64,000 nucleotides of DNA from Selaginella tamariscina. Its lineage: Eukaryota; Streptophyta; Lycopodiopsida; Selaginellales; Selaginellaceae. The notes under the pieces are model-generated. The model was not told where the DNA came from. It worked only from the letters and a program-made list of their open reading frames with translations, and made no database searches. Position numbers and translations under genes: made by a program. The stretch spans positions 672,598 through 736,597 of the forward strand of contig PUQB01000067.1 of NCBI GenBank assembly GCA_003024785.1. Direction: 5' to 3'. Shown in pieces: positions 33,407-45,419 of the stretch (position 1 is its first letter; every line of letters begins with the position of its first letter).

Positions 33407-35851
33407 CATAGTTACCGCGAACTTTTCCGACCTACAAACCCGACCTAGCCGACCTAGGTTGCGACAGTTTAAAAAAATTCCCGACCTAGGTTTGGGTTTC
33501 AAAAGATAAAGATAAAGAAATGTAAAAGAAAATAAATTAATATAATTCCAAATACAAAAAAAAATTAACTTACATCATAAAAAAATAAAAAACTAATAAT
33601 CTAACTCGGGCTCAGCCACTTCTTCTTCCATGGTTTCTTCATCATCCTCCTCTTCATGTTCTTCTCCTTCTATTGGAGCTTGAGGAGTAGTCACTACTTC
33701 AGGATTCATTTCCATATTTTCAAGATAATCTTGTAAATCAATAAGTCTCTGCCACTGAGGTTCAAGTTCAAGTGCTTCTAAATCAATCTCAGTATATGTG
33801 CAACCATCTCGTTCAACACGTTCTAACAAACGTGTGTTTGCATAATAAAAATCAACATTTCAAGTTGGATGGTAGCAATCGATTACGTCGTTTTGTTTGT
33901 ATCAAATTCCAACTACTCCAATTTCTTTCACAAGGAGAAGCACACACTCCTTGGCTCAATAAACGAAGAGCACACTTTTGTAGCTCTGGCATAGCATTCC
34001 CATATCTTTCCCACCAGCTCACACCTGTTCTCATCATCTTTGAACGCTTAGCAGCTTCATCACTCATACTAACATTCTCACGTCTTCGAAATTTCCCCCA
34101 TTGGTTATCAATTTTGTCATAAAGTTCCATATCCCCTTGACAATATCTACGTAAGTATTGAAGCCAATTTTCAGATGCCATCCCATTCAATGGTGTGATA
34201 TCCATATATGCAGGATGCATTGCATAAGCTGCTCCATGCAAAATAGAATGCATCATATCCCAACGTGCAGGTCGTCCACCATGACGTTCCTTCATAATGG
34301 CCTTGATGCTTGCTATTTTGTTAGCACACATATATGTTCATTAGCAACATTATCTAGTCCTTCCATCATACGTTCCATCGCCTCATAAATTAAGCCACTA
34401 GTAGCACCCTCTCGATCAGCAAGCCTCAACACCTTCAAGATTGGAGCAGTTAAAACAAGAATCTCTTGACAACTATCAAAAATGCATCATCTAAAATTCG
34501 TCGTCAGATGCGCAATCCAGTAGCTGTTTTTGACCATTGTGAAGAGTTCCACTCATCACTAACAACCATTTCCGTAAACCATTCAAAATCTCTGGGTGCA
34601 TCAGTTGTGAAATCACTATAAACATATATGCAAATCGTGTTTCTGCAGGTTTCAAAAGCTCCCTTGAGCTGAATTTCCGGAATAAGGCAAGCAACCGTGG
34701 CTTTTTTGTAATGTACGAAACAATCTCTGTACAACTTTCTATGATCGGAGTTGCCCAATCCAATCTTCCAATATCTCCAATGCCAAATCCAACACATGGC
34801 ATACACATCGGCCATGTAAGATATGAGGGAATTCTTGTTGCATTAAATTCCCCATAGCCACACAATTTGATGCATTATCCGTCACAACTTGCACCACATT
34901 TTCCACACCAACTTCCATGATCACTTCTCTCATTTGTTCCCAAAGCCAAGCTCCTGTTTTCTCGACACCACCACTATCAATAGCTTTCCAAAAGACGCTA
35001 CCTTGAATAGATGTCACCATGAAATTGATTATAGCACGCCTCCGAATATCAGACCATCCATCTGTGACAATGGTGCAGCCATACTTTGTCCATCCCTCTC
35101 GAAATTGACCAAGTTTACGATGAACTTTTCATATTCTTCCTTAAGATCTTGTTCTTAAGGATTCGTAACCAAGTACTCGTGCAGAAGCTCCTGGGCCAGC
35201 TTCAGAAATTGCTTGCACCATTTTATTCATGCTTCTACTCTTAATGACATTGAATGGAATTGCATTGGCATAAAAGAACCTCCGAATTGCATTATTCATC
35301 AATTTATACTTTTGATCGTTGAGCATACTAGGGACAGTTCCCTCCCCAAAGCTTCTTTTCTAGATCCAGAAGGGTTGCTTGTTGTTGAAGGCCCAACTCT
35401 ATCAGATCCCATGCTTGATGCAGATGCCTCTTGCATATGCCCACTCTGGGCATCTGCTGTTAACTGTGGAAAAGTAATCTTGCTGCATTCTTCACATTTT
35501 CTGGCACATTTGTGAATGACAACAATTAATACTATAGCCAGAACTCCTCCAAGGTGCTTTGATCCTTTGTGCCCTCCTCCATACTCATTTCCACAAAAAT
35601 TACATGTCCATCTAGATACACCTTTACCTTTGGCAAATTGCCTTACTTTTTTTACATATTCCCATGCCCAATCATCCTTCATGATGGTTTGAATGCACAA
35701 AAGTCCCTAAATCCTGCTCAAATTGCTAATTTTTTCCTTGCTCCGTTGATTTCTTTAGGGCTTTTTTTAGGGCATTTTTTAATTTCCAAACAATTCCGAC
35801 CTAGTCGGAAAAGTTTAAAAAAACCACCGACCTAGGTCGGTGGTAACTATG
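33407..35851 (-). mobile_element. hAT DNA transposon with perfect 8-bp TSD
   Basis: Ends carry the inverted repeat CATAGTTACC. The flanks are ATTCCTGT on both sides (33399-33406 and 35852-35859), the 8-bp target duplication typical of hAT. Subterminal regions contain several CCGACCTA/TAGGTCGG words in both orientations within about 90 bp of each end, candidate transposase-binding sites. The 2445-bp body encodes a BED-finger transposase on the minus strand, now frameshifted. Confidence 0.92.
33596..35690 (-). pseudogene. BED-finger hAT transposase, frameshifted
   Basis: In gene order: a BED-type finger (WTCNFCGNEYGGGHKGSKHL) at about 35.63-35.57 kb, a DUF659-type region (TDNASNCVAMGNLMQQEFPH; 35.1-34.8 kb), a middle region with KPAETRFAYMF, and the C-terminal hAT dimerisation part with CERNWSSW near 33.93 kb, then an acidic tail ending at about 33.6 kb. 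At least three frame changes separate these parts (near 35.15, 34.8, 34.45 and 33.86 kb). The intact ends and TSD imply insertion more recent than the coding damage alone suggests, so either the copy was mobilised in trans or some breaks are sequence errors. Confidence 0.85.
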
Positions 35852-35859
35852 ATTCCTGT

Positions 35860-36450
35860 ATACATGGTATGATTATTATTGTTTGGGATGTAAATGAAAA
35901 ATTTTATATTAAAAAAAAGGGGATCGTATGATCTATTTTAGAATTATATCTTAATTAGATGAGTTAAATTCTTAACTTCCGTTTAAGAAATAGGACATTA
36001 TATTAAAATATATCTCAGTCTTCAACTTAAATGGTTTAGATTTTTTGAAAAGATAATAGTAATGTAAGATCTATGTGTATCGCTGCATGTGCACATATTA
36101 TTATTAGCGTAGTGTGTTTGATAGTTGTCGATTGGTTTTAATGTGGATCACTCACTCATGTATATAAGTTATGGTTCTTGAACTAATGGGATATACACAT
36201 TTTTATATTCCGAGCTTTCACATTAGTCAAGGTGAGGGGCACCTCTAATTGTCCTTATGAAGTGCTCGAATTTGTGTTTTTTTTGTAGATCTTCTTTATT
36301 TTTTTAAGATCTAGCTTTTTCATTGTATATATCTATTTTTTTTTGCACAACAGGCAAATCCTTTGTCTGTGGAGCAACTACTTATACAGTTGTTGAATGC
36401 CATACGGATGTAACTGAATAATCACTGTCAATCGATGGCGGTATTTACAT
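35860..36450. other. spacer between hAT and gypsy elements
   Basis: AT-rich with T-runs. No gene recognised. The last part may be the LTR or leader of gypsy family A. Confidence 0.5.
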
Positions 36451-36453
36451 CCC

Positions 36454-36986
36454 ATGGTGCAAATTCTTACGTTCGACTGGATTTATTTTGCGAAAATCTT
36501 GAAGATGATGTGTATCATTAGTTTGATCACTTCACCGTGGTTACTACATATCATTCATGGGACAGTGATCAATGTTTGCGTGAGTTTTCTATTTGTCTTC
36601 AAGGGATGGCGTTGCAATAGTATAATGGTTTGGACGTTGCAACTCATGGGATTAAAGTATTCTTCCAGAGATCTTCAAATGTGCATTTGGGTATGTAGAT
36701 GATTGTGATGATACTTTTTAACAGTTGCATCATATTCGTCAGGAGCCATCTGAGTCGATGATGCAGTTTGGTGTTTGCTTTCAAAGCCTTTTGTTACGTG
36801 CAAAGCCTAACATATTGAAATGCATCAAGTTAAGTATGTTATGGCTAGCACTTCATCAAGACCTTGTGGGGCTTGTGCATGCACTAGCTCTAGTGACTCT
36901 TGATAATGCTTTAAGGTTGAGTCATCACCTCTCCCACTTGCATCTTCACATTCTCTCGTTCCATTTCATATTGGGGATGGTCCTAC
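36454..36986 (+). mobile_element. gypsy family A copy, gag part (left of nested insertion)
   Basis: Frames around 36650-36980 encode a retrotransposon gag capsid segment (HHIRQEPSESMMQFGVCF). They share FGVCF and context with the family A element at 24.7-28.9 kb. The frame is cut at 36986 by the 5' LTR of the chromovirus and its continuation, starting with the zinc knuckle, lies after 43048. Confidence 0.7.
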
Positions 36987-37524
36987 TGTCACAACCCAAT
37001 ACAGAATGCATAATAAAGGATACAGGTACAGGATATGCTTATAGGATATACCTATAGAATATGCCTATAGGATATTTCTACAAAATATACCTACAGGATA
37101 TGCCTATAGGATATACCTACAGGATATACCTGCAGGATATGCCTACAGGATATGCATATAGGATATACCTACAAGATATCTTATAGGATATACCTATAAG
37201 ATACCTATAGGATAGACTACAGGATATGCCTAGAGGATAAGGGTCACTATTTTTAGCTCATGACCAGATTAGACTCATGACTAGGTTAGCTTGAAGTTGT
37301 GAGTATAAAAGCTCCGACCTAATTGTTGTACAATCAATTACTATCAACATCAGTCTTTTACGATCAATCCTGTTTTGTCTTGCTCCTTGCCTCTTGCTTT
37401 TGTCTTGTTCCTGGTTCTTAGTTCCTATCTTGCTCCCTGTCCTGCTCCTTGTCCTGCTTCTGAGTCAATCTTCCTTGTTCTTGGAATCCTGCTCACTTCT
37501 TTATTCCTGGATCGTGGCTTGACA
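36987..37524 (+). mobile_element. 5' LTR of chromovirus
   Basis: 538 bp, TGTCACAACC ... GGCTTGACA. It holds a 13-bp tandem array (about 37028-37232) of AGGATATnCCT quasi-palindromes, a TATAAAA box at 37304-37310 in GAGTATAAAAGCTCCGACC, and a pyrimidine-rich R/U5 part. It matches the 3' LTR with perhaps 8-10 percent differences by eye, so the insertion is not very recent. Confidence 0.88.
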
Positions 37525-37620
37525 GTTTGATAATAACTACTTTCATAGCTTTTTGATTTCCAACTACTTTTTTTTCTTGATTCTTCTCCTTTGTTTTCCT
37601 CCTTTTTTCTTTCATAAATC

Positions 37621-40600
37621 ATGGCCGATTTTGAGCAATTTCAACGCGAGCACCAAATATTGCTTCATAAGTTGGCCACTTTGCACCAAGTGGTCACAAA
37701 TCTACAAGGTTCCACCAATGCGGCGCATGCAGCTGCTGATGCATCCTCCAAGGCTGCTGCACATGCTCTCTCTCAAACATCCGTGATTTCCTTTTCATCG
37801 AACACTTCTTCGGAGTCAAGATCAGCATACTAGAAAAGTTCAATGGCAATCATGCCGATTTCCAAGGGTTCCAGAATCAGATCAGGCTTTTGATCCGCAT
37901 GCAACCATGCCGCTACTCGATGCACAAAAGGTTGGCCTTTTGGCATCCTTACTAGTTGGATCTCCACGGGCTTGGGTTGCCCTTTACTGGAGTGTGACAA
38001 CCCATTAATGGAAGACTTTGAAGATTTCGTGGCTGCCTTTGAATCTTGCTTTGGAGATCCCAATAAGTACCATTCCGCATGCACGAAGTTACGAAAGCTC
38101 ACACAAGGATCTCGACCAGCTTCCGTCTATACATCTGAATTTCAACAACTTTGCGCGAACATTCCATGGGATGAGATTGTATTGATTGAACACTTCCGTT
38201 TTGGGTTGAGGGATGACGTGAAGGACTTTCTCCTTACGTTACCAGATGCCCAAACATTAACGAAGATCATGCAATAGGCCGTTCACTGCGACAACCATTT
38301 GTTCGAGCGTCGTTAAGAAAAATCTCGTCAGTAGTTCCTGCAAACCAATCCTACAGTTGTGGTACATACTCCTACGACACCTTCTGGAGTAGTTCCTATG
38401 GAGGTTGAGAAATACAAGCGTGGCTCACTTTTCGCTGCTGAGAAGCAACGTTGCCGCAGTGAGAATCTATGTTTGTATTGTGGTGAAGCAGGACACAAGG
38501 CGGCGGAATGTCCTATTAAAGCTAGGAAGTTCAAGACGCGTGAAGTTCAGTTGGAAAACTTCAATGTTCACTTCGTCTAGGAGCCACGAAGTTGACGTAG
38601 GTGCAGGTTCCATTGGTGTTGCTCATACTTTCATCACTCAAGTTTCCTGTACACATTCATCTCAATAATCGAGAGCTCAAGGAGTTTGCCCTGTTAAACA
38701 CTGGTGCAAATGCATGCTTCATGGATGACACTTTTGCAACTCAACATGCATTTTGGTGGTGAAGTTGAAGTGTGCAGTTCCTGTAGAGGTGGCCGATGAT
38801 TGTCTGATTGCTTCTGGCGCAGTTACCCATGCTACCAAACCTCTCTCTTGCAGTCATGGCACATTCAACTGTTCATTTTCTTCAACTGATCAAGACTCAG
38901 TCGACTCCCATCATTTTGGGCATGCCATGGTTCGTTGTTGCAAATCCTCAGACGACTGAGGTCTAGGACGCTCACGTTTTCCTCTCTGACAACAGGATCA
39001 ATCATGTACTTCCTGTGTGCAGGATACATCCTTAGTGTCTGAGGTACAAGCTACAGGATTGACCGTGTTTATTCATGTATCAGTGTTGAAGACTCCTCCG
39101 ACAGGATTCACCTCATGTCAGTTCCTCAGCACATCCGCAGGCTCTCTCCACTCCTGTAAGTTTGCGGATTCCTGTACAGGGTTCTTCCAATCCTGTATCA
39201 GTGTCGAAGGTTCCTCCTCAACAGATCCACCTCCTATTGGTTCGTCAGCACACTCATAGGCTCTCCTCACTCCTGTGCATCGGACTTCTGTACAGGATTC
39301 TTCCAATCTGTACACTTGTCAACATCCACACATGTTTCTCCCAATCCTGCCTCTTTTCATTACTCTTCTTCTGTTCCACCCCCAAGATCCTTCCTCTTTT
39401 TCAATCACAGCTCCCTCCTTCTCCTCTCCAGTTCTTACCACTACCATGCATGAACTTGCCACTGATCCTGCTCCTTTTCATCTTTTTGCCTTTTAAGTAA
39501 CTCTACGTCCTCTTCTACCTTTTTATCTGACTCCCTGTTTTTCAATCTCCTTCTCCTGTTCTTCTTCTTTCCTCCTTCTTCCCTTCCATCCAAGTATCAC
39601 TCCTTTCAGAACGTTTTTGACAAGCACAAGGCTGCAGTTCTTCCTGTTCACAGGTCCTATGACTGTCCTATCGATCTTGTGGAAGGAAAGACTCCACCAT
39701 TTGACCGATTTATGCACTGTCACCTACAGAATTGGAGGTTCTTATCAGTACATTGAGGAAAACTTGGCATCTAGCTTCATTTGTCACTCAAAGTCCCCTG
39801 CAGGAGCACCTATCTTCTTTGTCAAGAAGAAAGATGGGAGTTTACGTTTGGTTGTGGACTACAGAGGTTTAAATCAAGTCATCATTCGGAATCGGTACCG
39901 TTGCCATTAATCCCGGAACTTCTCGATCGGCTGCAAGGAGCAAAGGTGTTCACGAAGATCGACTTACGAGGGGTTTACAATCTTGTACGGATTCGTCCAG
40001 GTGATGAATGGAAGACTACCTTTTATACAAGGTATGGACACTTCGAATACACGGTGATGCCTTTCGGACTTACCAATGCCCAGCCGTGTTCCAACACATG
40101 GTGAACGACATCTTTCGTGACTTCTTGGACCAGTTTGTGGTAATCTACCTCGATGACATTTTGATTTTCTTCAAGGACCAGGCGGCTCATGACAAGCATG
40201 TACAACTAGTCCTACAGAGGCTTCGCGAGTATGGCTTGTATGCAAAGTTGGAGAAGTGTTTTCGACAGGGATACTGTGGAGTTCTTGGGCTACATTGTCT
40301 CTCCTACTCATGGACATGCATAAGGTGAAGACTATCGCAGAGTGGGAGAGGCCCAAGTTTTCACAAGACCTACAATGTTTCTTTGGCTTTGCAAACTTCT
40401 ACAGGCATTTCATATAGGACTTCTCCAACGTGTACTTCCACTCATGGAACTCACCAAGCGCATATAAGTGTTCGGTCCACAAGCGGAACATGCATTCACA
40501 ACACTCAAGGATGCCTTCACGACAGCTCCGATTTTAGTACATCTTAATTCTTTCGTCCTTTCATTGAAGCAGATGCCTCGGATTTTGCAGTAGGATCTAT

Positions 40601-42505
40601 TGTATTACAAGTTAAAGAAGACAAGTTACTTCATCCTCTAACTTTTCACTCTTGTAAGTTCCTTTCGGCGGAGATCAATTACGAAATTCATGACAAGGAA
40701 CTCAAGGCCACTGTGGATTCATTCGAGGAGTGGTGGCATTTCTTGGAAGATGCTGCGCATCATGTACAAGTTCTTACGGATCACAAGAGGAGTATTTTCA
40801 AACGGCTCAAGTTCTCAGTTGACGATAGGCTAGGTGGGCGGAGTTCTTATCATGTTTTGATTTCGTCATCATCTACAGGCCTGGTTTTCGAAATGGCAAG
40901 GCGGATGCATTGTCTAGGCACTCTTACCTTGCACCGACCCTGGGCGATCTTGCATATGACTGTCAAAAGCTAGTGTTGTTGGGTCCTGATTGACTTCAGC
41001 TTGCACTAGGCTCCAGTAGATTCCACACTCCTATGGACATCTGTTTGCAGTTAGCTACAGACGACTTGACAAGAATGTATTTTCACACATTAGTCCTGAC
41101 ATTGCAAGTTCCTCTTCCTCCAATTCCCATACAGACTATAAGTTGTTTGCCATACAGGACAGACTCCTGTACCGGGAAGGTTTCATGTACGTTCATGTTG
41201 GTGTTTGTAGGACTCGTGTGGTACAGGATTGTCACGATACCTCAACTACAGAACATTTTGGTGTGGCCAAGACAATTGAATTGGTGACTCGCAACTATTG
41301 GTGGCCTGGGTTGCGAGGTTTTGTAGACAAGTTTGTATGGAGTTGTGACACCTACAATAGATTGAAGATGCCTCGTCACACGCCCTCTAGTCTTCTTCGT
41401 CCTCTTCCTGTTCCTTCTACTCCTTGGAGATCTATTTTTATGAATTTCCTCACAGATCTTCCTCCTTCGTGATTTGATGCAGTTTTTGTGGTGGTTGACC
41501 GTTTCACCAAACAGGCTCATTTTCTACCATGTTACAAGACTACTACAGGCCAGACCAACTGCTGAGTTGATGATCTGCGAAGTATTCCGACACTATGGTC
41601 TTCCTGAGAGCATTGTTTCTGATCAAGGCCCACAATTCATGTCCAAGTTTTGGCGAGAACTTCTTCTGAGTCTATAAGTTAAAGCGAACCTTTATTCAGG
41701 ATACCATCACAAACTAATGGGTAGTCAGAACGCACGATTCAGACCTTGGAGCAATATCTTTGTTGCTTCATCAATTACAACAGGACAACTAGTTGGACCT
41801 TCTTCCAATGGCGGAGTTTGCCTACAACAACTCCGTTCACACATCTACATGTTAGACACCTTTCTTTGCTCTTATAGGTTACCATCCATTTTTTGACTTT
41901 GCTCCTCCTGCTTCTCTTTCTTCCGCTCCTGTAATATAGGATCATCTTCAGCATCTTCGTCATATACATGAGGATCTCCGGGTTCATCTTCAGCAGGCAC
42001 AGAAACGGTACAAGCGTCATGCTGATGCTCATCGTCAACCAGCACCTGCATACAAGATTGGTGATCTCGTGTGGCTTCTTCATTAGCATATTGCACCAAC
42101 ATGCCTTCTTCTAAGTTGGATTTTTAACAATTGGGCCCTTACAGGATTGCGGCTGAGGTCAATCTTGTAGCTTTTGACTCGAGTTACCATCTACGGTGAA
42201 ACTTCATCCTGTGTTTCACACCTCTTTATTGGAGTTGTATCATTCTTCTTCTCTTCCTGATCGTGCTTCTTCTCCTCCCCCTCATGTGGTCATTAATGGT
42301 GAACCTGAGTAGAAGTTGCAGCCATCCTTAATTCTCGTCTTCATCGCTGCCAACTTGAATACTTGGTGGATTGGAAAGGTTATTTGCCTACCGATCGCAC
42401 TTGGGAACCTACATCCAACTTACTCCATGCTTATTCCAAAGTTGTTGCTTTCCATCAGCGTTATCCTGCTAAACCAGGTCCCAAGACTTGTGGAACTCGT
42501 CCTTA
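37621..42505 (+). pseudogene. chromovirus gag-pol, many stops and frameshifts
   Basis: Gag opens with ATG at 37621, is stopped by TAG at 37831, and continues with a capsid region (37972-38277) and a zinc knuckle CLYCGEAGHKAAEC near 38467. The protease active-site segment near 38692 reads LLNTGAN where family members have D-S/T-G. Reverse transcriptase spans about 39.7-40.35 kb, with YLDDIL near 40148. RNase H begins at about 40560 (FIEADASDFAVG). Integrase spans about 41.2-42.1 kb, with an HHCC region ending in a broken CDTYNR and a core around [13 protein letters not shown] chromodomain-like segment (CQLEYLVDWKGY, RTWEPTSNLLH) lies at 42340-42420. Frame changes occur in nearly every domain, so the copy cannot act on its own. 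Confidence 0.85.
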
Positions 42506-42517
42506 GGGAGGAGGTGC
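42502..42517 (+). promoter_or_regulatory. polypurine tract before the 3' LTR
   Basis: TTAGGGAGGAGGTGC directly precedes the TGTCAC start of the 3' LTR, the expected place and composition for a plus-strand primer. Confidence 0.65.
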
Positions 42518-43048
42518 TGTCACGACCCGATACAGATGCAAGATACATGATACAAGTTACAGGATATGCCTATAGAATATACCTACAAAATATGCCTGCA
42601 AGATATTCCTGCAGGATATACCTACAGGATATTCCTACAGGATATGCCTATAGGATATACCTGCAAGATATTCCTACAGGATATACCTACAGGATATTCA
42701 TATAGGATATGCCTATAGGATATACTACAGGATATGCCTAAAGGATAAGGGTCACTATTTTTACCTCATGACCAAATTAGACTCATGACCAATTAGCTTG
42801 GAGTTGTGAGTATAAAAGCTCCGACCTAATTGTTGTACAATCAGTTATTATCAACACCAGTCTTTTTACGATCAATCTTGTTTTATCTTGTTCTTGTCTT
42901 GTCTTGCTCCTTACCTTCTATTCTTGTCTTGTTCCTGGTTCCTAGTTCCTGTCTTGCTCTCTGTTCTGCTCCTTGTCCTGCTTCTGAGTCAAGCTTTCTT
43001 GTTTTCGGAATCCTACTCACTTCCTTATTCCTGGATCGTGGCTTGACA
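42518..43048 (+). mobile_element. 3' LTR of chromovirus
   Basis: 531 bp, TGTCACGACCCG ... GGCTTGACA. The 13-bp array occupies about 42559-42739 with roughly 14 units. TATAAAA lies at 42811-42817. Organisation is the same as in the 5' LTR. Confidence 0.9.
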
Positions 43049-44345
43049 CCTGCTTCTTTGGAGGTTGATGCTGTTGTTGCTTGTGTACTAGCACAAAATT
43101 GGGCCCATGGATGAGGACATGGACATGCAATTCGTTGTTGGGCATGTGATGAGGTTGGACACATGTATTGGTGTTGTCAACGGTTTTCCAATTGGTGTCC
43201 CCCATTACCGGGGTGGAGGCCCTAGCGTCAATAATGTCTGATTAGCATCACTACAGTGGAAGGTCTTGATGTGGTGGATCTTCTGGGAAACAATGAATCA
43301 CACGAGTAGAGGGGGTCCTTGTGCGAATAAATTAGTGACCCTTCCATCTTTCTTTTAGGAGTATCATCAAGGGGTTCACTTGGCACTAATTCATTCAGTC
43401 TTCACTTTTCAAGCTCGATTTAATCACGCGCCACATCCTGTTTTCTTTTTAGTGTTGGTGGATACAGTTTGAGTTTGTCCTTTATTTCTCAGTCTGTTAC
43501 TATACGTTGTAGCCTTCATTTGCGTCATGCAGTATAACTAGTCTTCATTCTGTACAGCAACAGACACATTCATGCTTGTTCACAAGATGAAGCTGACATT
43601 GTTATTCGTGTGAACAATCATGAGCTTGAGCTTTAATCTTTGCAGGTGGTGCTGAGTCAAGCTTTTCACCTTATTCTTAGTATAGATTAGTTGACTTGCA
43701 ATCATGCCAAGTGTGACTTTGAAAAGCCTCCCTCTTGTTTGACTCTCCTTTGTTTTTCTTCCATTCTTTTACTTTTATTCCACTTCATCCATTTGCTTCC
43801 ACCTCTACTTTCATAACTTTTGTTTCACCCTTACTTCCAACCATCTTTCCTTCATGCTCTTCCTTTCCTTCTATGGATCCATCAATTGATTGTTGTGCTG
43901 CAGTTGTTGATTAACTCAAGAAGGGGTATGCTGAACTTTTTAACTTTGACTTGTCATCTGGGGCCAAGATTACGACACGCCACTCTATTCCAAATTGAGA
44001 TGCTAGGCCAATCAAGGTACATATTCAGCGTCGGTCACCAAAGGAGCTCAAGATCTTATGAGTAATGTTAAGGAGATATTGGAGAAGGGTGTTATCTAAA
44101 AATCTTGAAGTTCTTGGGTGTGCGAATCTCATCTTGTGATAAAGCCGGATGGGAGCATTCGATTTTGCATCAATTATTGCCCATTAAATTTTAAATATCT
44201 ACCCACTTCCTCATACTGTATATCTTTTGGATTGACTAGGGCGGAGCCATTGGTTCACTAAGTTATATCTCGCCTTTAGATATTGGCAAGTTCTGATGAC
44301 TGACATGGACATTCCCAAAAATTACTTTTCGAACACCATTTGGCA
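43049..44345 (+). mobile_element. gypsy family A copy, zinc knuckle to RT (right of nested insertion)
   Basis: Immediately after the chromovirus come CCTGC and a zinc knuckle RCWACDEVGHMYWCC (about 43130-43175), the part that should follow the gag fragment ending at 36986. Further on, 44050-44230 encodes a broken reverse-transcriptase start (KPDGSIRFCINY with neighbouring LVIK). Between them, 43.2-43.9 kb has stop-ridden frames. The element is truncated on the right by the Dof-type fragment at 44395. Confidence 0.7.
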
Positions 44346-44394
44346 TGTATGAGTTCTTAGTGATACATTTCAGTGCTTATTATTGACTAGTAAG

Positions 44395-44736
44395 CAACAA
44401 ATGCTGGCGCTTACTATTGACTTTCCCTCCCTTAACAAGCCTTTGCTTACACTTGCCACATCTAAAATTAGCATGATTCTTGTTTCAATTGTTATAATGT
44501 TGAAACATAGTCCTCTCGTATCCAAAAAAGATGCATACTAGAGTTGGAGGTGGTGCCTGTGCTTCATTCGGTGGGTTAGGAATATTCACTAGCATTCCGG
44601 TAGTAGTAACATCCACAACCTGGGATTTTGGAGCATGTGAAGAAATCTCTATGACCTTTTTTCCTTTATCTTTAGTCTTTACATGTGTATTCCGAGAGTG
44701 CTTCTCGTGGATCATGTGACCCTGTGAGCTGGCCAC
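44395..44736 (-). pseudogene. Dof-type zinc-finger fragment (copy 2)
   Basis: Minus-strand sequence parallel to 48382-48710. It keeps NTHVKTKDKGKKVIE, GMLVNIPNPP and the finger start, but the second Cys is changed (CIFFGYE instead of CIFCGYE) and the frame stops in the finger. The fragment ends within one 45-bp repeat. It is a partial duplicate inserted between two retroelement pieces. Confidence 0.75.
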
Positions 44737-44749
44737 ACGTGTGGGACTG

Positions 44750-44987
44750 GGATACCAGTTCCCCCATTGGGTGCCCTTCCTTTAGTTCTCAATGCCGCTA
44801 CTTTGATCGCACCTTCACCCAAAAGGTCCGTGGGTTCACCTTCTTCGCATGATTCTCCTGAGTAGGGTCTTTCACTAGCTTGAGGTGATTCCCATTAACC
44901 TTCTATCGTAACGGTTACCTGTTGGCTCCCAATAGCACCATACCATTGCTGAAGGTTTCCAGTACCTCATATGGTCCTTTCCATCCA
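44750..44987 (-). mobile_element. gypsy integrase C-terminal fragment
   Basis: Minus-strand reading gives WKGPYEVLETFSNGMVLLG and VNGNHLKLV, the C-terminal integrase module of gypsy elements of the Athila/Tat kind. Nothing else of that element is present. It is cut on one side by the tandem unit at 44988. Confidence 0.6.
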
Positions 44988-45144
44988 TATAATATACAAA
45001 TTATGTAGTGTAATTGAGAAGATATTATATGATGTTTTTTTATTTGATTAAATAGACTTATCCATGCTGGCGCCATGTTATTACATTACATATGTTATAG
45101 TTATACAATGTTCTTATATACAAACAATCAATATTATCTTAAAA

Positions 45145-45346
45145 CTTGCAAGGGAGAAAGGCATCAACTACATTGCATTCCCAGCTATATCTTGTGGGGT
45201 TTATGGGTATGTTTATATACTATACAAACGAATTAAAATGTCATTCATAAATAACTTAAATATTGATTTATTGCAGCTATCCACTTGGTCATGCAGTGAA
45301 GGTTGCCCTGAAAGCTGTTAAAGATAACTCTAAGGGGTCTAAGGAG
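45145..45346 (+). pseudogene. macro-domain gene 3' remnant
   Basis: Contains the exon coding AREKGINYIAFPAISCGVYG (to about 45207) and the next exon YPLGHAVKVALKAV (45277-45346). Compared with the full gene at 54.6 kb, it lacks the acceptor and first codons of the first of these exons, deleted between two AAACT words. It also lacks the final exon, where 45435 onward rejoins the 3' flank. Confidence 0.85.
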
Positions 45347-45419
45347 GTAATTTGTGTGTGTGTGAGAGAGAAAGAGAACTCATTATAAACCATGGGCTTG
45401 TTAAATGTTATAACACTTA

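Larger units (their letters stand above)
36987..43048 (+). mobile_element. complete Ty3/gypsy chromovirus, nested in gypsy family A
   Basis: Two LTRs in direct orientation enclose gag, protease, reverse transcriptase, RNase H, integrase and a chromodomain, the gypsy/chromovirus order. Flanking pentamers are CCTAC (left) and CCTGC (right), a target duplication with one mismatch. A purine tract AGGGAGGAGG ends just before the 3' LTR. The same LTR family exists as a solo copy at 25218-25853. Chromoviruses with these features are common in seedless plants, but I cannot assign the clade without a tree. Confidence 0.9.

Noticed and set aside
33772..35835. Plus-strand ORFs across the hAT element
   Set aside because: Shadows of the minus-strand transposase.
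36987..37240. AGGATAT repeat array as a CRISPR-like or centromeric satellite
   Set aside because: Units are only 13 bp with no spacers, and the arrays lie strictly inside LTRs of one retrotransposon family.
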